9,308 bases of DNA from Roseomonas sp. (lineage in GTDB: Bacteria; Pseudomonadota; Alphaproteobacteria; Acetobacterales; Acetobacteraceae): assembly GCA_020249415.1 (NCBI GenBank), contig JADCFR010000316.1, positions 1 through 9,308 on the forward strand, read 5' to 3'. Each line of letters opens with the position of its first letter. Position 1 is the first letter of the stretch. Below are positions 1 to 6,012 of this stretch, piece by piece. Made by a program: the position numbers and the translations under genes. The notes beneath the pieces were generated by a model, which was not told the DNA's origin, made no database searches, and saw nothing but the letters and a program-made list of their open reading frames with translations.

Positions 1-2
1 AT

Positions 3-185
3 CAGGATACTTTCTTTGCCATGATCGAAGGCTATGCGAAGCATTACGGGCTGAATGTATCGGTTGAGGATTTGCATGCGCAGGCGGTGGAATGGTCCGT
101 CACGCGCGGGTCCCGTTCTGGCCGTGTGGCCTGGCAATTCATCCAGGATTTGGCAGGGCGGATGCGTGTGAAGATTGAAGGCTGA
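3..185 (+). CDS. C-terminal end of a DUF815-family AAA-type ATPase (partial)
   Basis: The reading frame is open from the left edge to TGA at 183-185 and gives the last 60 residues. It starts QDTFFAMIEGYAKHYGL and contains the segment WSVTRGSRSGRVAWQFIQDL before ending in MRVKIEG. A tail with a helix bearing RG-x-RSGR-x-A-x-QFI is how I remember DUF815 proteins ending; these are predicted P-loop ATPases of unknown substrate, widespread in alphaproteobacteria. The Walker motifs would lie outside the window, so the assignment rests only on this C-terminal signature. Codon use is GC-rich and normal for the window. It runs in the same direction as the RidA gene downstream, but a 330-base gap makes co-transcription uncertain. 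Confidence 0.65.
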   Translation, partial: QDTFFAMIEGYAKHYGLNVSVEDLHAQAVEWSVTRGSRSGRVAWQFIQDLAGRMRVKIEG

Positions 186-518
186 AGCGCACGCCGCTGC
201 GGTATTTTGCGCGCCTGAAGATGCGCGGCAACTGCGTTGCGGCTTCGTCAAGCAAGGTTAGCCGGTTCAGCTTCCATGTTTTCTGGGGCAGGCAACCCGA
301 TTTGATGATTTCATCATTGCGATTGCGGCACTCGTGGTGCGATTCATGCTGACCTATCCCCTCTCCAAAAAGCCCCCGCGCACCACTAGCCGTAGATTTG
401 GTGGGCCGATTCACGCCGCTGTCGGGAACCGAAAGCGGCGATCGGACCACTAGCCAAAAGCCTTTGCTTCACGCAAACTGCTGATGGAACAACGTAGGGC
501 GCATTGAAAAGGAACAGG
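186..518. other. 333-base non-coding gap rich in inverted repeats
   Basis: No convincing gene lies here; frames that stay open on the minus strand have no recognisable motif and no ribosome site. The stretch contains several dyads: TGATGA-TT-TCATCA at 303-316, a long imperfect hairpin at 401-450, a TTTGC/GCAAA hairpin at 463-477, and a 10-base direct repeat ACCACTAGCC at 382-391 and 446-455. It separates the DUF815-type gene from ridA and should carry the ridA promoter, though I see no clear -35/-10 pair. Confidence 0.5.
401..450. repeat. long imperfect hairpin / inverted repeat
   Basis: The arms pair as GTGG 401-404 with CCAC 447-450, CCGAT 406-410 with ATCGG 441-445, CGCCGCT 414-420 with AGCGGCG 434-440, and TCGG 422-425 with CCGA 429-432 around a GAA loop. 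That is 20 base pairs interrupted by single mismatches (405/446 and 421/433) and a 3-base bulge (411-413). There is no T-tract after it on the + strand, so it is not a typical intrinsic terminator. It could be a REP-like element or a structured leader of the ridA transcript. Confidence 0.5.
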
Positions 519-521
519 ATG

Positions 522-986
522 ATGGCCGGAAAAATCGAAGCGAAGCTCGCCGCCCTTGGCATTGTGTTGCCCACGCCGGCGGCACCGATTGCGAATTACA
601 TCCCCTTCAATATCAGCGGCAAGCTGGTGGTGATTTCCGGCCAGGTGCCGGTGCGTGATGGCAAGATTGCCTATACCGGCAAGCTTGGCGCGGGCGTTTC
701 CATTGAAACCGGGCGCGAAGCGGCGCGGCTTTGCTTCATCAATCTCCTGGCGCAGCTGAAGGCCGCTGCGGGTGATCTGGATAACGTGACGCGTGTGGTG
801 CGGCTTGGTGGCTTTATTGCCGCGCCCGCTGATTTCACGCAGCATGCGCTGGTGATGAATGGCGCTTCCGATTTGGCGGTGGAAGTGTTCGGTGATGTTG
901 GTCGCCATGCGCGGACCACGATTGGCGTGCCATCCCTGCCCGGCGATGCGGCGGTTGAAGTGGAAGGCATGTTTGAGATTGCGTGA
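522..986 (+). CDS. RidA family protein (YjgF/YER057c/UK114 superfamily)
   Basis: A 154-residue protein of the RidA superfamily. Members of the RidA subgroup hydrolyse reactive enamines/imines released by PLP enzymes such as threonine dehydratase; other subgroups have unknown roles. Visible signatures are the N-terminal helix MAGKIEAKLAALGI, the strand segment LVVISGQVPVRDGK (about residues 35-48), the central helix with TGREAARLCFINLLAQL, the NVTRVVRLGGFI strand, and the C-terminal RTTIGVPSLPGDAAVEVE, whose Arg131 corresponds to the conserved ligand-binding arginine. The chain is longer than classic RidA (about 128 residues) and matches the longer YjgF-like group common in alphaproteobacteria, so deaminase activity is inferred. 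I chose the ATG at 522 because AAAAGGA (507-513) sits 8 bases upstream; ATG 519 or TTG 504 are possible alternatives. Confidence 0.9.
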   Translation: MAGKIEAKLAALGIVLPTPAAPIANYIPFNISGKLVVISGQVPVRDGKIAYTGKLGAGVSIETGREAARLCFINLLAQLKAAAGDLDNVTRVVRLGGFIAAPADFTQHALVMNGASDLAVEVFGDVGRHARTTIGVPSLPGDAAVEVEGMFEIA

Positions 987-1057
987 GGAGGGGGCGGGAC
1001 AGCGCTTCCGCCAATAGGCATCGCCAAGCGGGCGGGTTTCGAATTATCCAATTTCAC

Positions 1058-1075
1058 TGACGCAGAGGCGCGTCA
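1058..1075. terminator. small hairpin between convergent genes
   Basis: TGACGC (1058-1063) and GCGTCA (1070-1075) form a 6-base-pair stem with a 6-base loop, between the ends of ridA (+) and the 2TM gene (-). The + strand continues CGCAGTTTCTTA, only a weak T-run. It may act as a terminator, but this is a low-confidence call. Confidence 0.25.
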
Positions 1076-1109
1076 CGCAGTTTCTTATGAACTAAAGGCA
1101 GAAGATTAT

Positions 1110-1697
1110 TTAGGCGGCGTATTGTACCCTTGTTTTCGTCGCGTTCGGAGAAGGATCCTCGCCATAGGGATCGTCCACACCAGTATAGATATTTCGAACC
1201 TCAAGTGTTATGTTTACGCCAATCGCTGCCGCTTTCTCCTGAATTTCACTCAGTTTTGTGTCCTGTAATTCGATCAGTTGCATGGCTCCTGTCACCCTAT
1301 CATTTGGATTTGGCGCAATCCCCACTTGTTTGTACCATGTGGCATCTGTTCTGCGAACGGTAGACTGGCAGCTTGCCGCAAGCAGATTCAGCTCGGTGCC
1401 CTTGGCTTCGAATTTGAAAGCAGCCTCAAGGCCAGCAAGTACCGCAATTACCACTCCCAGTAGAGTAAAGATGATGAATGCGTTTTCCTTATATCCGGTA
1501 AAGGCCTGCTCCCATGCGCTCTGCGTGGCAGCAAACGCGCCAAGGCTTATCAGCATGACTCGAACCCAGGCGGCGATGCGCATGTTTTTCTGCGCGGCTC
1601 TCGCCAGGATATCCGCCACGTTTTTCAATTCGGACTGCCGCGTTGAGATGCCTTCTTGTAGCATATCATTGATCGATCCAGACCCATTAGCTGCCAA
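1110..1697 (-). CDS. two-transmembrane-helix protein, SLATT/DUF4231-like
   Basis: A 195-residue protein. A soluble N-terminus of about 40 residues with a helix (QSELKNVADILARAAQKNMR) leads into two close membrane helices, about residues 41-62 (from IAAWVRVMLISLGAFAATQS) and 73-94 (AFIIFTLLGVVIAVLAGLEA). An amphipathic region follows (FKFEAKGTELNLLAASCQST) and then a soluble tail. Two tight helices followed by a charged helical segment is the layout of SLATT-type 2TM proteins, which are proposed pore-forming effectors in nucleotide-signal immune systems; I cannot confirm the family without a profile search. No nucleotide cyclase or SLOG sensor gene is adjacent. The start is TTG at 1697, supported by GGGGAGG five bases upstream and an in-frame TGA directly before it. 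GC is about 51% by hand count against about 60-65% in neighbours, suggesting transfer. Confidence 0.75.
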   Translation of the reverse strand: MAANGSGSINDMLQEGISTRQSELKNVADILARAAQKNMRIAAWVRVMLISLGAFAATQSAWEQAFTGYKENAFIIFTLLGVVIAVLAGLEAAFKFEAKGTELNLLAASCQSTVRRTDATWYKQVGIAPNPNDRVTGAMQLIELQDTKLSEIQEKAAAIGVNITLEVRNIYTGVDDPYGEDPSPNATKTRVQYAA

Positions 1698-1772
1698 TCA
1701 TGCCTCCCCTTTGCCGTGGTTCCTCGTTATCTTCCGAATGCGCAGCGACCTAATTACCGGCATCCCGTGCAT
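1698..1772 (-). CDS. possible 24-codon leader peptide abutting the 2TM gene
   Basis: In the same frame as the 2TM gene, ATG at 1772 opens 24 codons rich in Arg/Lys (it includes RSLRIRKITRNHGKGEA) and ends with TGA at 1700-1698, directly touching the TTG start of the 2TM gene. Stop-start contact with a strong ribosome site inside the small frame would allow translational coupling. There is no good ribosome site before its own ATG, and its codon use is uninformative, so it may be chance. Confidence 0.2.
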   Translation of the reverse strand: MHGMPVIRSLRIRKITRNHGKGEA

Positions 1773-1784
1773 CGGAAGACCCGC

Positions 1785-1790
1785 ATTTTA
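1785..1790 (-). promoter_or_regulatory. possible -10 element for the 2TM gene
   Basis: Read on the minus strand the bases are TAAAAT, five of six matches to TATAAT, placed about 90 bases before the 2TM start codon. No convincing -35 is seen at 16-18 bases, so this is a weak call. The rest of 1698-1868 holds no other recognisable feature. Confidence 0.2.
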
Positions 1791-1868
1791 GAAGCCGATG
1801 GGAATGATCTTACTGGAAACATCATCCAATGTCGATGACGAAGATATGGTCCTCCCAAAGCCAATCCC

Positions 1869-2525
1869 TCATTCCCCTGCCTGCCGCCTTTCCATCTCCG
1901 CGAGCCGCGCGCGTAGCCCTGCCACCTCAGCACGCAGGGCCGCAAGCTGGTCGCCTACCGGATCATCCTCGGTATTGCTGAGCCCATAGCCGAGGAAGGG
2001 GTCACCGCAGGTCGTGCCAACTGGCGGGCGGGCGGGTATGCCCACCACGGTGCAGTCCGGCGGTACATCGCGGGTTACCACCGCATTGGCGCCAATGCGA
2101 GCGCCCCGGCCAACCGTGATCGGCCCCAGAACCTGTGCGCCCGCGCCAATCGAAACACCTGCTTCAATTGTCGGGTGCCGTTTGCCGGGGCTGCCGGACA
2201 GCCCACCAAGCGTCACGCCATGATAAATCAGCACATCATCGGCGATCTCAGCGGTCTCCCCAATCACCACGCCCATGCCATGGTCAATGAAAAAGCGCCG
2301 GCCAAGCTGCGCGCCGGGGTGGATTTCAATGCCGGTCAGAAAACGGCTGAGGTGCGAAACGACCCGCCCCGCACCACGCCAACCGCGCCGCCAAAGCCAA
2401 TGCGCCAGCCGATGCCACAGCACCGCATGCAGCCCAGCATAGCAGAAAATCGTCTCAAGCCAGGAAGGCCGCGCGGGATCACGCGCGCGGATGCTGCGGC
2501 CAAGTTCAAGCACTTCCCTGATCAC
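1869..2525 (-). CDS. cysE: serine O-acetyltransferase (short CysE/EpsC type)
   Basis: CysE transfers acetyl from acetyl-CoA to L-serine, giving O-acetylserine for CysK. The 218-residue protein has an N-terminal helical part with [20 protein letters not shown], then a left-handed beta-helix with hexapeptide repeats. Catalytic and binding signatures are [15 protein letters not shown] (Asp81-His82), YHGVTLGG (His102), GKRHPTI and VVGIPAR. The GTG start at 2525 is supported by GAGGT (2537-2533) seven bases upstream and lies 10 bases after the cysK stop; the open frame runs further upstream only because it overlaps cysK. The C-terminus ends in a predicted coiled coil (about residues 191-215, Leu heptads) and the residues QAGE, not the Ile tail that in enteric CysE plugs the CysK active site. 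Confidence 0.93.
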   Translation of the reverse strand: MIREVLELGRSIRARDPARPSWLETIFCYAGLHAVLWHRLAHWLWRRGWRGAGRVVSHLSRFLTGIEIHPGAQLGRRFFIDHGMGVVIGETAEIADDVLIYHGVTLGGLSGSPGKRHPTIEAGVSIGAGAQVLGPITVGRGARIGANAVVTRDVPPDCTVVGIPARPPVGTTCGDPFLGYGLSNTEDDPVGDQLAALRAEVAGLRARLAEMERRQAGE

Positions 2526-2535
2526 GCTCAGGACC

Positions 2536-3558
2536 TCATGCCAGCCAGGGCGGCATGGGCAGGCCGCGTTCGCGCAGGAATTCCGGATTGAAGAGCTTCG
2601 ATTGATAGCGCGCACCGCCATCACACAGAATGGTCACCACGCGATGCCCCGGCCCCAATTGGCGCGCCACCTTGATGGCCGCTGCCACATTCAACCCGGC
2701 GGACCCGCCAAGGCAAATGCCTTCCTGCACCAGCAGGTCAAACACTTGCTGTAGCGCTTCCTCATCCGTCACCTGTACCGCGTCATCAATCAGCGCGCGG
2801 TCGCCGACCAGATTGCCCGGCACACGCGCAGCCTGGCCAATGCCTTCGGTGATGGAAGACCCCTCGGGCTTCAATTCGCCGGTTTTGACCCAGGAATAGA
2901 GCGAACTGCCCATGGGATCGGCCAGCACAATGCGCGTTTCCGGGCGGCGCGCCTTCAGCGCGCGGGCAATGCCGGCCAGTGTGCCGCCGGTGCCGCAAGA
3001 ACAGGTAAAGGCATCAATCCGCCCGCCAGTCTGGTCCCAGATTTCCGGCCCCGTGCTTGCCTCATGCGCGGCGCGATTGGCAAGATTGTCGAATTGATTG
3101 GCATAGACAGCACCAAGCTCCTCCGCGAGGCGTCGGCTGTAATGCACGTAATTGCCGGGGTCCGAGAATGGCTTGGCCGGCACCAGGCGCAAATCAGCGC
3201 CGATCATGCGCAAGAAATCGAGCTTTTCGCGGCTTTGCGTCTCGGGCACCACAATGACGCTGCGATAACCGCGCGCATTGGCGACAAGCGTAATGCCGAT
3301 GCCCGTATTGCCGGCGGTGCCTTCCACAATCGTGCCGGGCTGGCCGGGGGTCAGGGCGCCGCGCGCTTCGGCATCGGCAATAATGCCAAGCCCAGCGCGA
3401 TCCTTCACCGAACCGCCGGGGTTCATGAATTCCGCCTTGCCCAGAATGTCGCAGCCGGTGATGTCGCTGGCGCGCTTCAGCCGGATCAGGGGCGTATTGC
3501 CGATGGCGCCAGCCAGACCATCCACCACAAGCCCCGTCCCGTTCATGCCGATCACCAT
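2536..3558 (-). CDS. cysK: cysteine synthase (O-acetylserine sulfhydrylase, CysK type)
   Basis: A 340-residue fold-type II PLP enzyme that makes cysteine from O-acetylserine and sulfide. The PLP lysine is Lys52 in NPGGSVKDR. The substrate loop reads [10 protein letters not shown] (residues 79-88), with Ala where most CysK proteins have Ser (TSGNT). The phosphate loop is CGTGGT (188-193), and GGSAG (284-288) holds the serine expected to contact the PLP ring nitrogen. There is no C-terminal CBS regulatory domain. The variant loop and the [20 protein letters not shown] segment place it in a divergent branch, so an alternative sulfur nucleophile or beta-replacement role cannot be excluded. It starts at ATG 3558 (ATG 3546 is an alternative) with only a weak AACAGG site, which lies inside a palindrome. 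cysE follows 10 bases downstream, making an operon. Confidence 0.92.
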   Translation of the reverse strand: MVIGMNGTGLVVDGLAGAIGNTPLIRLKRASDITGCDILGKAEFMNPGGSVKDRAGLGIIADAEARGALTPGQPGTIVEGTAGNTGIGITLVANARGYRSVIVVPETQSREKLDFLRMIGADLRLVPAKPFSDPGNYVHYSRRLAEELGAVYANQFDNLANRAAHEASTGPEIWDQTGGRIDAFTCSCGTGGTLAGIARALKARRPETRIVLADPMGSSLYSWVKTGELKPEGSSITEGIGQAARVPGNLVGDRALIDDAVQVTDEEALQQVFDLLVQEGICLGGSAGLNVAAAIKVARQLGPGHRVVTILCDGGARYQSKLFNPEFLRERGLPMPPWLA

Positions 3559-3580
3559 GCCTGTTGTTGCAACTACAGGC
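3559..3580. promoter_or_regulatory. 22-base near-perfect palindrome touching the cysK start (candidate operator)
   Basis: The arms GCCTGT (3559-3564) and ACAGGC (3575-3580) flank a perfect GTTGCAAC core (3566-3573); only the two spacer bases 3565 and 3574 break symmetry. It directly abuts the cysK ATG and covers its ribosome-binding region. A symmetric site like this suggests a dimeric repressor; alternatively the mRNA could fold over the start. The regulator is unknown. Confidence 0.5.
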
Positions 3581-3695
3581 GACTATCGTCGCGCGGCGCA
3601 GGGCGGGGCACAAGCCTTGGAAAATTCTTGTTTTGCTTGGGGCGAAAGGGAATGCCTCTGCTACAAAAATCAGACAGAAGGGAAGGCTTTGCCCC

Positions 3696-3718
3696 GCTGC
3701 CTGATGCAGTCAGGCGGC
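3696..3718. terminator. stem-loop over the DedA stop codon
   Basis: GCTGCCTGA (3696-3704) and TCAGGCGGC (3710-3718) pair over 9 positions (one G-T) around the loop TGCAG, with the DedA stop codon inside one arm. On the minus strand what follows (AGCGGGGC) lacks a T-tract, so it may be a Rho-dependent or mRNA-stabilising hairpin separating dedA from cysK rather than an intrinsic terminator. Confidence 0.35.
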
Positions 3719-4282
3719 TTCCGTCTTCGCCTTCGCCTTTGCGGAACGCCGGCGCCATTGCCGGATGATGAAAAAGATCAGCACCGCCAAGGCGACGCCC
3801 GCAATGGTCCAGCCCAGCCGCTCAGGCCCGATCAGCGCGCCCAGAAACCAGCCGGCAGCGACAAAGCTGCTGGCCCAAAGCCCGGCGGCGATGAAATTCA
3901 GGATCGCAAAGCGCCCCCAATTCAGCCCCGCAAGGCCACAAGCGGCCGAGGCCACGTTGCGGATACCGTAGAGGAAGCGAAAACTCAGAATGAACCAGGT
4001 GCCATAGCGGTGCAGCAGCACATTCACGCGGGCGACCTTTTCCTCAGCGCCCTTGATGCGGCGCACCACGCGCGGGCCGTAGCGTCGGCCCAGGGTGAAC
4101 CAGGTTTGATCGCCCAGAAAAGACCCGAACCAAACCGCCAAAAGCAGCCACCAGGGATTGACCGCACCCGTTGCCGCGCCAAGGGCAGCGGCCGCCAGAA
4201 CGAAAGTCTCACCTTCAAAAAAAGCCCAGATAAACGAACCCAAATAGGCGTAGTGCCCCCAGGACTCCCAGATTTCAGCCAA
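3710..4282 (-). CDS. DedA family integral membrane protein
   Basis: A 190-residue membrane protein of the DedA/VTT superfamily, whose studied members act in undecaprenyl phosphate or phospholipid recycling across the inner membrane. It shows the family layout: a first hydrophobic segment with FFEGETFVLAAAALGA (about 21-36), WFGSFLGDQTWFTLGRRYG (51-69) with the acidic residue of the second re-entrant region, and the arginine-bearing SFRFLYGIRNVASAACGLAG (100-119). Two further membrane helices follow (about 124-150 and 158-174), then a basic tail RQWRRRSAKAKAKTEAA. Start is TTG at 4282; an in-frame TAG lies 8 codons upstream and no closer ATG exists, so TTG is the only early choice, with a modest GGGGG/GGTGG site. 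It is divergent from hslO and 151 bases upstream of cysK on the same strand. The cargo of this member is unknown. Confidence 0.88.
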   Translation of the reverse strand: MAEIWESWGHYAYLGSFIWAFFEGETFVLAAAALGAATGAVNPWWLLLAVWFGSFLGDQTWFTLGRRYGPRVVRRIKGAEEKVARVNVLLHRYGTWFILSFRFLYGIRNVASAACGLAGLNWGRFAILNFIAAGLWASSFVAAGWFLGALIGPERLGWTIAGVALAVLIFFIIRQWRRRSAKAKAKTEAA

Positions 4283-4381
4283 GACACCACCCCCGGAATT
4301 TGGCTATAACTGCCCTTGTTTGGTGAAAAGGGGAAGGGGCGACCCAAGATTACCGACGCTCCGATCGTGTAAGGAAGTCTC

Positions 4382-5347
4382 GTGTCGCAAATACCGGAAC
4401 AGGCCGATGGCCAAATGTTTGACGCCTTTGGCCGACCACCCGTGCCCGATCTGGTGGTGCCCAGGGCCATTCTGCCCTTTCATTTGGATGAAAGGCCGGT
4501 GCGTGGCCGGCTGGTGCGGCTTGGGCCTTTGGCCGATGCCCTGCTTTCCCGGCATGATTATCAACCGGCGATTGCGCACCTCTCTGGTGAGGCAATGGCG
4601 CTGACGGCAGGCTTGGCGGCGGCGCTGAAATTCGAAGGCTCCTTCAGCCTGCAGGCCAAGGGCGATGGCCCGGTTTCGCTGTTCCTCGCGGATTGCACCA
4701 ATGCCGGGGCGCTGCGCGGCTATGCCAAGGTCAATCAGGAAAGGCTGGCGGGGCTTGAAGCGCTGAGCGCCGCTGCGCTGCTCGGCAAGGGCTATCTCGC
4801 CTTCACCTGCGATCAGGGGCCCGATATGGATCGCTACCAGGGCATTGTCGCCATTGAAGGCGAAACCCTGACCGACATGACCGGCGAGTATTTTCGCAAT
4901 TCGGAACAGCTTGATACCTATGTGAAGCTCGCCTGCGCGGAAACGCCCAATGGCTGGCGGGCTTCAGCGCTTCTGATGGAACGCGTGGCCGGCGCCGGAT
5001 GGCTCGATCAGCAGATGGATCAGGAACAGCAGCAGGAAGCCTGGCAGACCGCGACCATTCTGGCGCGGACCATCAGCAACGAAGAATTGCTGGATGATAC
5101 GCTTTCCGGTGAACAGTTGCTGCATCGGCTATTCCATGCCGAGGGGCTCCGGCTTGATCGGCCAAAGCCGCTTTCCTACGGCTGCCGCTGTTCGCGCGAA
5201 AGATTGCTGCATGTGCTGGGTGGTTTCAGCACCGATGATCTGGACCACATGGCCGATGAGGGCACCATCACCATGACCTGCGAATTCTGCAATTACGATT
5301 TCCGCTTTGATCGGACGGCCTTGCCGGCGCGTGAGGCAGGGAATTGA
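4382..5347 (+). CDS. hslO: redox-regulated chaperone Hsp33
   Basis: Hsp33 is a cytosolic holdase chaperone switched on by oxidation: four cysteines bind zinc when reduced and form disulfides under oxidative stress. This 321-residue protein has the C-terminal switch intact, GCRCS (Cys268, Cys270) and CEFC (Cys300, Cys303), spaced 29 residues apart. The core includes the family signature EYFRNSEQLDT (169-179), and the linker region is Gln/Glu-rich (DQQMDQEQQQEA, 209-220). It is somewhat longer than E. coli Hsp33 (292 residues), mainly at the N-terminus and around the linker. Start is GTG at 4382, with AAGGA (4371-4375) six bases upstream; ATG at 4412 is an alternative. Its stop lies two bases before the start of the next gene, so the two are almost certainly translated from one mRNA. 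Confidence 0.95.
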   Translation: MSQIPEQADGQMFDAFGRPPVPDLVVPRAILPFHLDERPVRGRLVRLGPLADALLSRHDYQPAIAHLSGEAMALTAGLAAALKFEGSFSLQAKGDGPVSLFLADCTNAGALRGYAKVNQERLAGLEALSAAALLGKGYLAFTCDQGPDMDRYQGIVAIEGETLTDMTGEYFRNSEQLDTYVKLACAETPNGWRASALLMERVAGAGWLDQQMDQEQQQEAWQTATILARTISNEELLDDTLSGEQLLHRLFHAEGLRLDRPKPLSYGCRCSRERLLHVLGGFSTDDLDHMADEGTITMTCEFCNYDFRFDRTALPAREAGN

Positions 5348-5349
5348 CC

Positions 5350-5985
5350 ATGGTTGTGCTGACCAAACGCCGCGCCTTTCTAGCCCTGCCCTTTCTGTCC
5401 GCCTGCGCCAATGACCAACCGGCAGGGCCTTTCGTGCCGCCAGGGCCGCCCAGCTATGGGCATTTGACGCCGCTGCGCCTCAAGGTCGGGACGCTGGACA
5501 TCAAGGAAGCTGAAAGCGGCACGGCGCTTATGGTGCAACAACCAGCACCCTTGCTGCCTTCCGATGTGATACTGCGCATGGCGCAGGATCGCCTGAGTGC
5601 TGCGGGTGGTCCCGGTACGGCACGCTTCTTCATTAAAACCGCGCGGCTGACGCGCGAAACCGCGAGTGCCGCCGGCGCCTTCAGCCCCGCATCCGAGGTT
5701 TTTCGCTGCATCCTGCGCTGCCAGGTGGAAATCATCTCAGCGGATGGGGAAGTGGTGCTTGGCTCCGCCGCCGCCGAAGTCAGGCGAGAGGTCACCGGCC
5801 CCACACGGAATGACACCGACCGCGCAGCACTGGCTGAACGTGTGGTGAAATTGGCCGGGCAGGATCTGAATGTGGAATTCGAATTTCAGGTGCGGCGGCA
5901 TTTGCGCAATTGGCTACAAATGGTGGCGGCACCCGGCGAAGCCCTGCCGCAACCCGTTGAGCGTGAAGCGCTGCCGCGTTCGTGA
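5350..5985 (+). CDS. predicted lipoprotein of unknown function
   Basis: A 211-residue protein with a basic N-terminus (MVVLTKRRAF), a short hydrophobic run and the lipobox LSAC, which would be lipidated at Cys19 and anchor the protein facing the periplasm. After a Pro-rich linker (PAGPFVPPGPPSYG) comes a mixed alpha/beta domain with RMAQDRLSAAGGPGTARFFI, GEVVLGSAAAEVRREV and a C-terminal helix EFQVRRHLRNWL. I recall similar small lipoproteins in other alphaproteobacteria but know no function, and I see no catalytic motif. The ATG at 5350 is preferred over TTG 5344 because AGGGA (5338-5342) is seven bases upstream. It sits two bases after hslO and 27 before the M20 gene, a likely operon. A cell-envelope role is inferred only from the lipobox. 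Confidence 0.8.
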   Translation: MVVLTKRRAFLALPFLSACANDQPAGPFVPPGPPSYGHLTPLRLKVGTLDIKEAESGTALMVQQPAPLLPSDVILRMAQDRLSAAGGPGTARFFIKTARLTRETASAAGAFSPASEVFRCILRCQVEIISADGEVVLGSAAAEVRREVTGPTRNDTDRAALAERVVKLAGQDLNVEFEFQVRRHLRNWLQMVAAPGEALPQPVEREALPRS

Positions 5986-6012
5986 TAAGATAGGCACCAG
6001 AAGAGAGGCCAT

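Noticed and set aside
139..450. 103-codon minus-strand frame upstream of ridA
   Set aside because: No recognisable motif, no ribosome site, and it runs over the hairpin and into the end of the DUF815-type gene.
401..450. Hairpin as an integron attC site or tRNA remnant
   Set aside because: It lacks attC core-site sequences and any tRNA-like anticodon or T-arm arrangement.
1258..1791. 177-codon open frame on the + strand opposite the 2TM gene
   Set aside because: Ser/Ala-rich composition, no ribosome site, and it overlaps antisense to the minus-strand gene, which has a strong Shine-Dalgarno site and coherent membrane helices.
2526..2624. Upstream extension of the cysE frame
   Set aside because: It lies inside the cysK 3' end; the GTG at 2525 with GAGGT seven bases upstream is a better start and matches the usual length of short CysE proteins.
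3064..4309. Long + strand open frames opposite cysK and dedA (234 and 343 codons)
   Set aside because: They are antisense to genes with clear motifs and show low-complexity, motif-free translations typical of GC-rich shadow frames.
4305..4310. TATAAC as a -10 element for hslO
   Set aside because: Although five of six bases match, no -35 is visible at 16-18 bases upstream, so I could not support a promoter call in the dedA-hslO gap.
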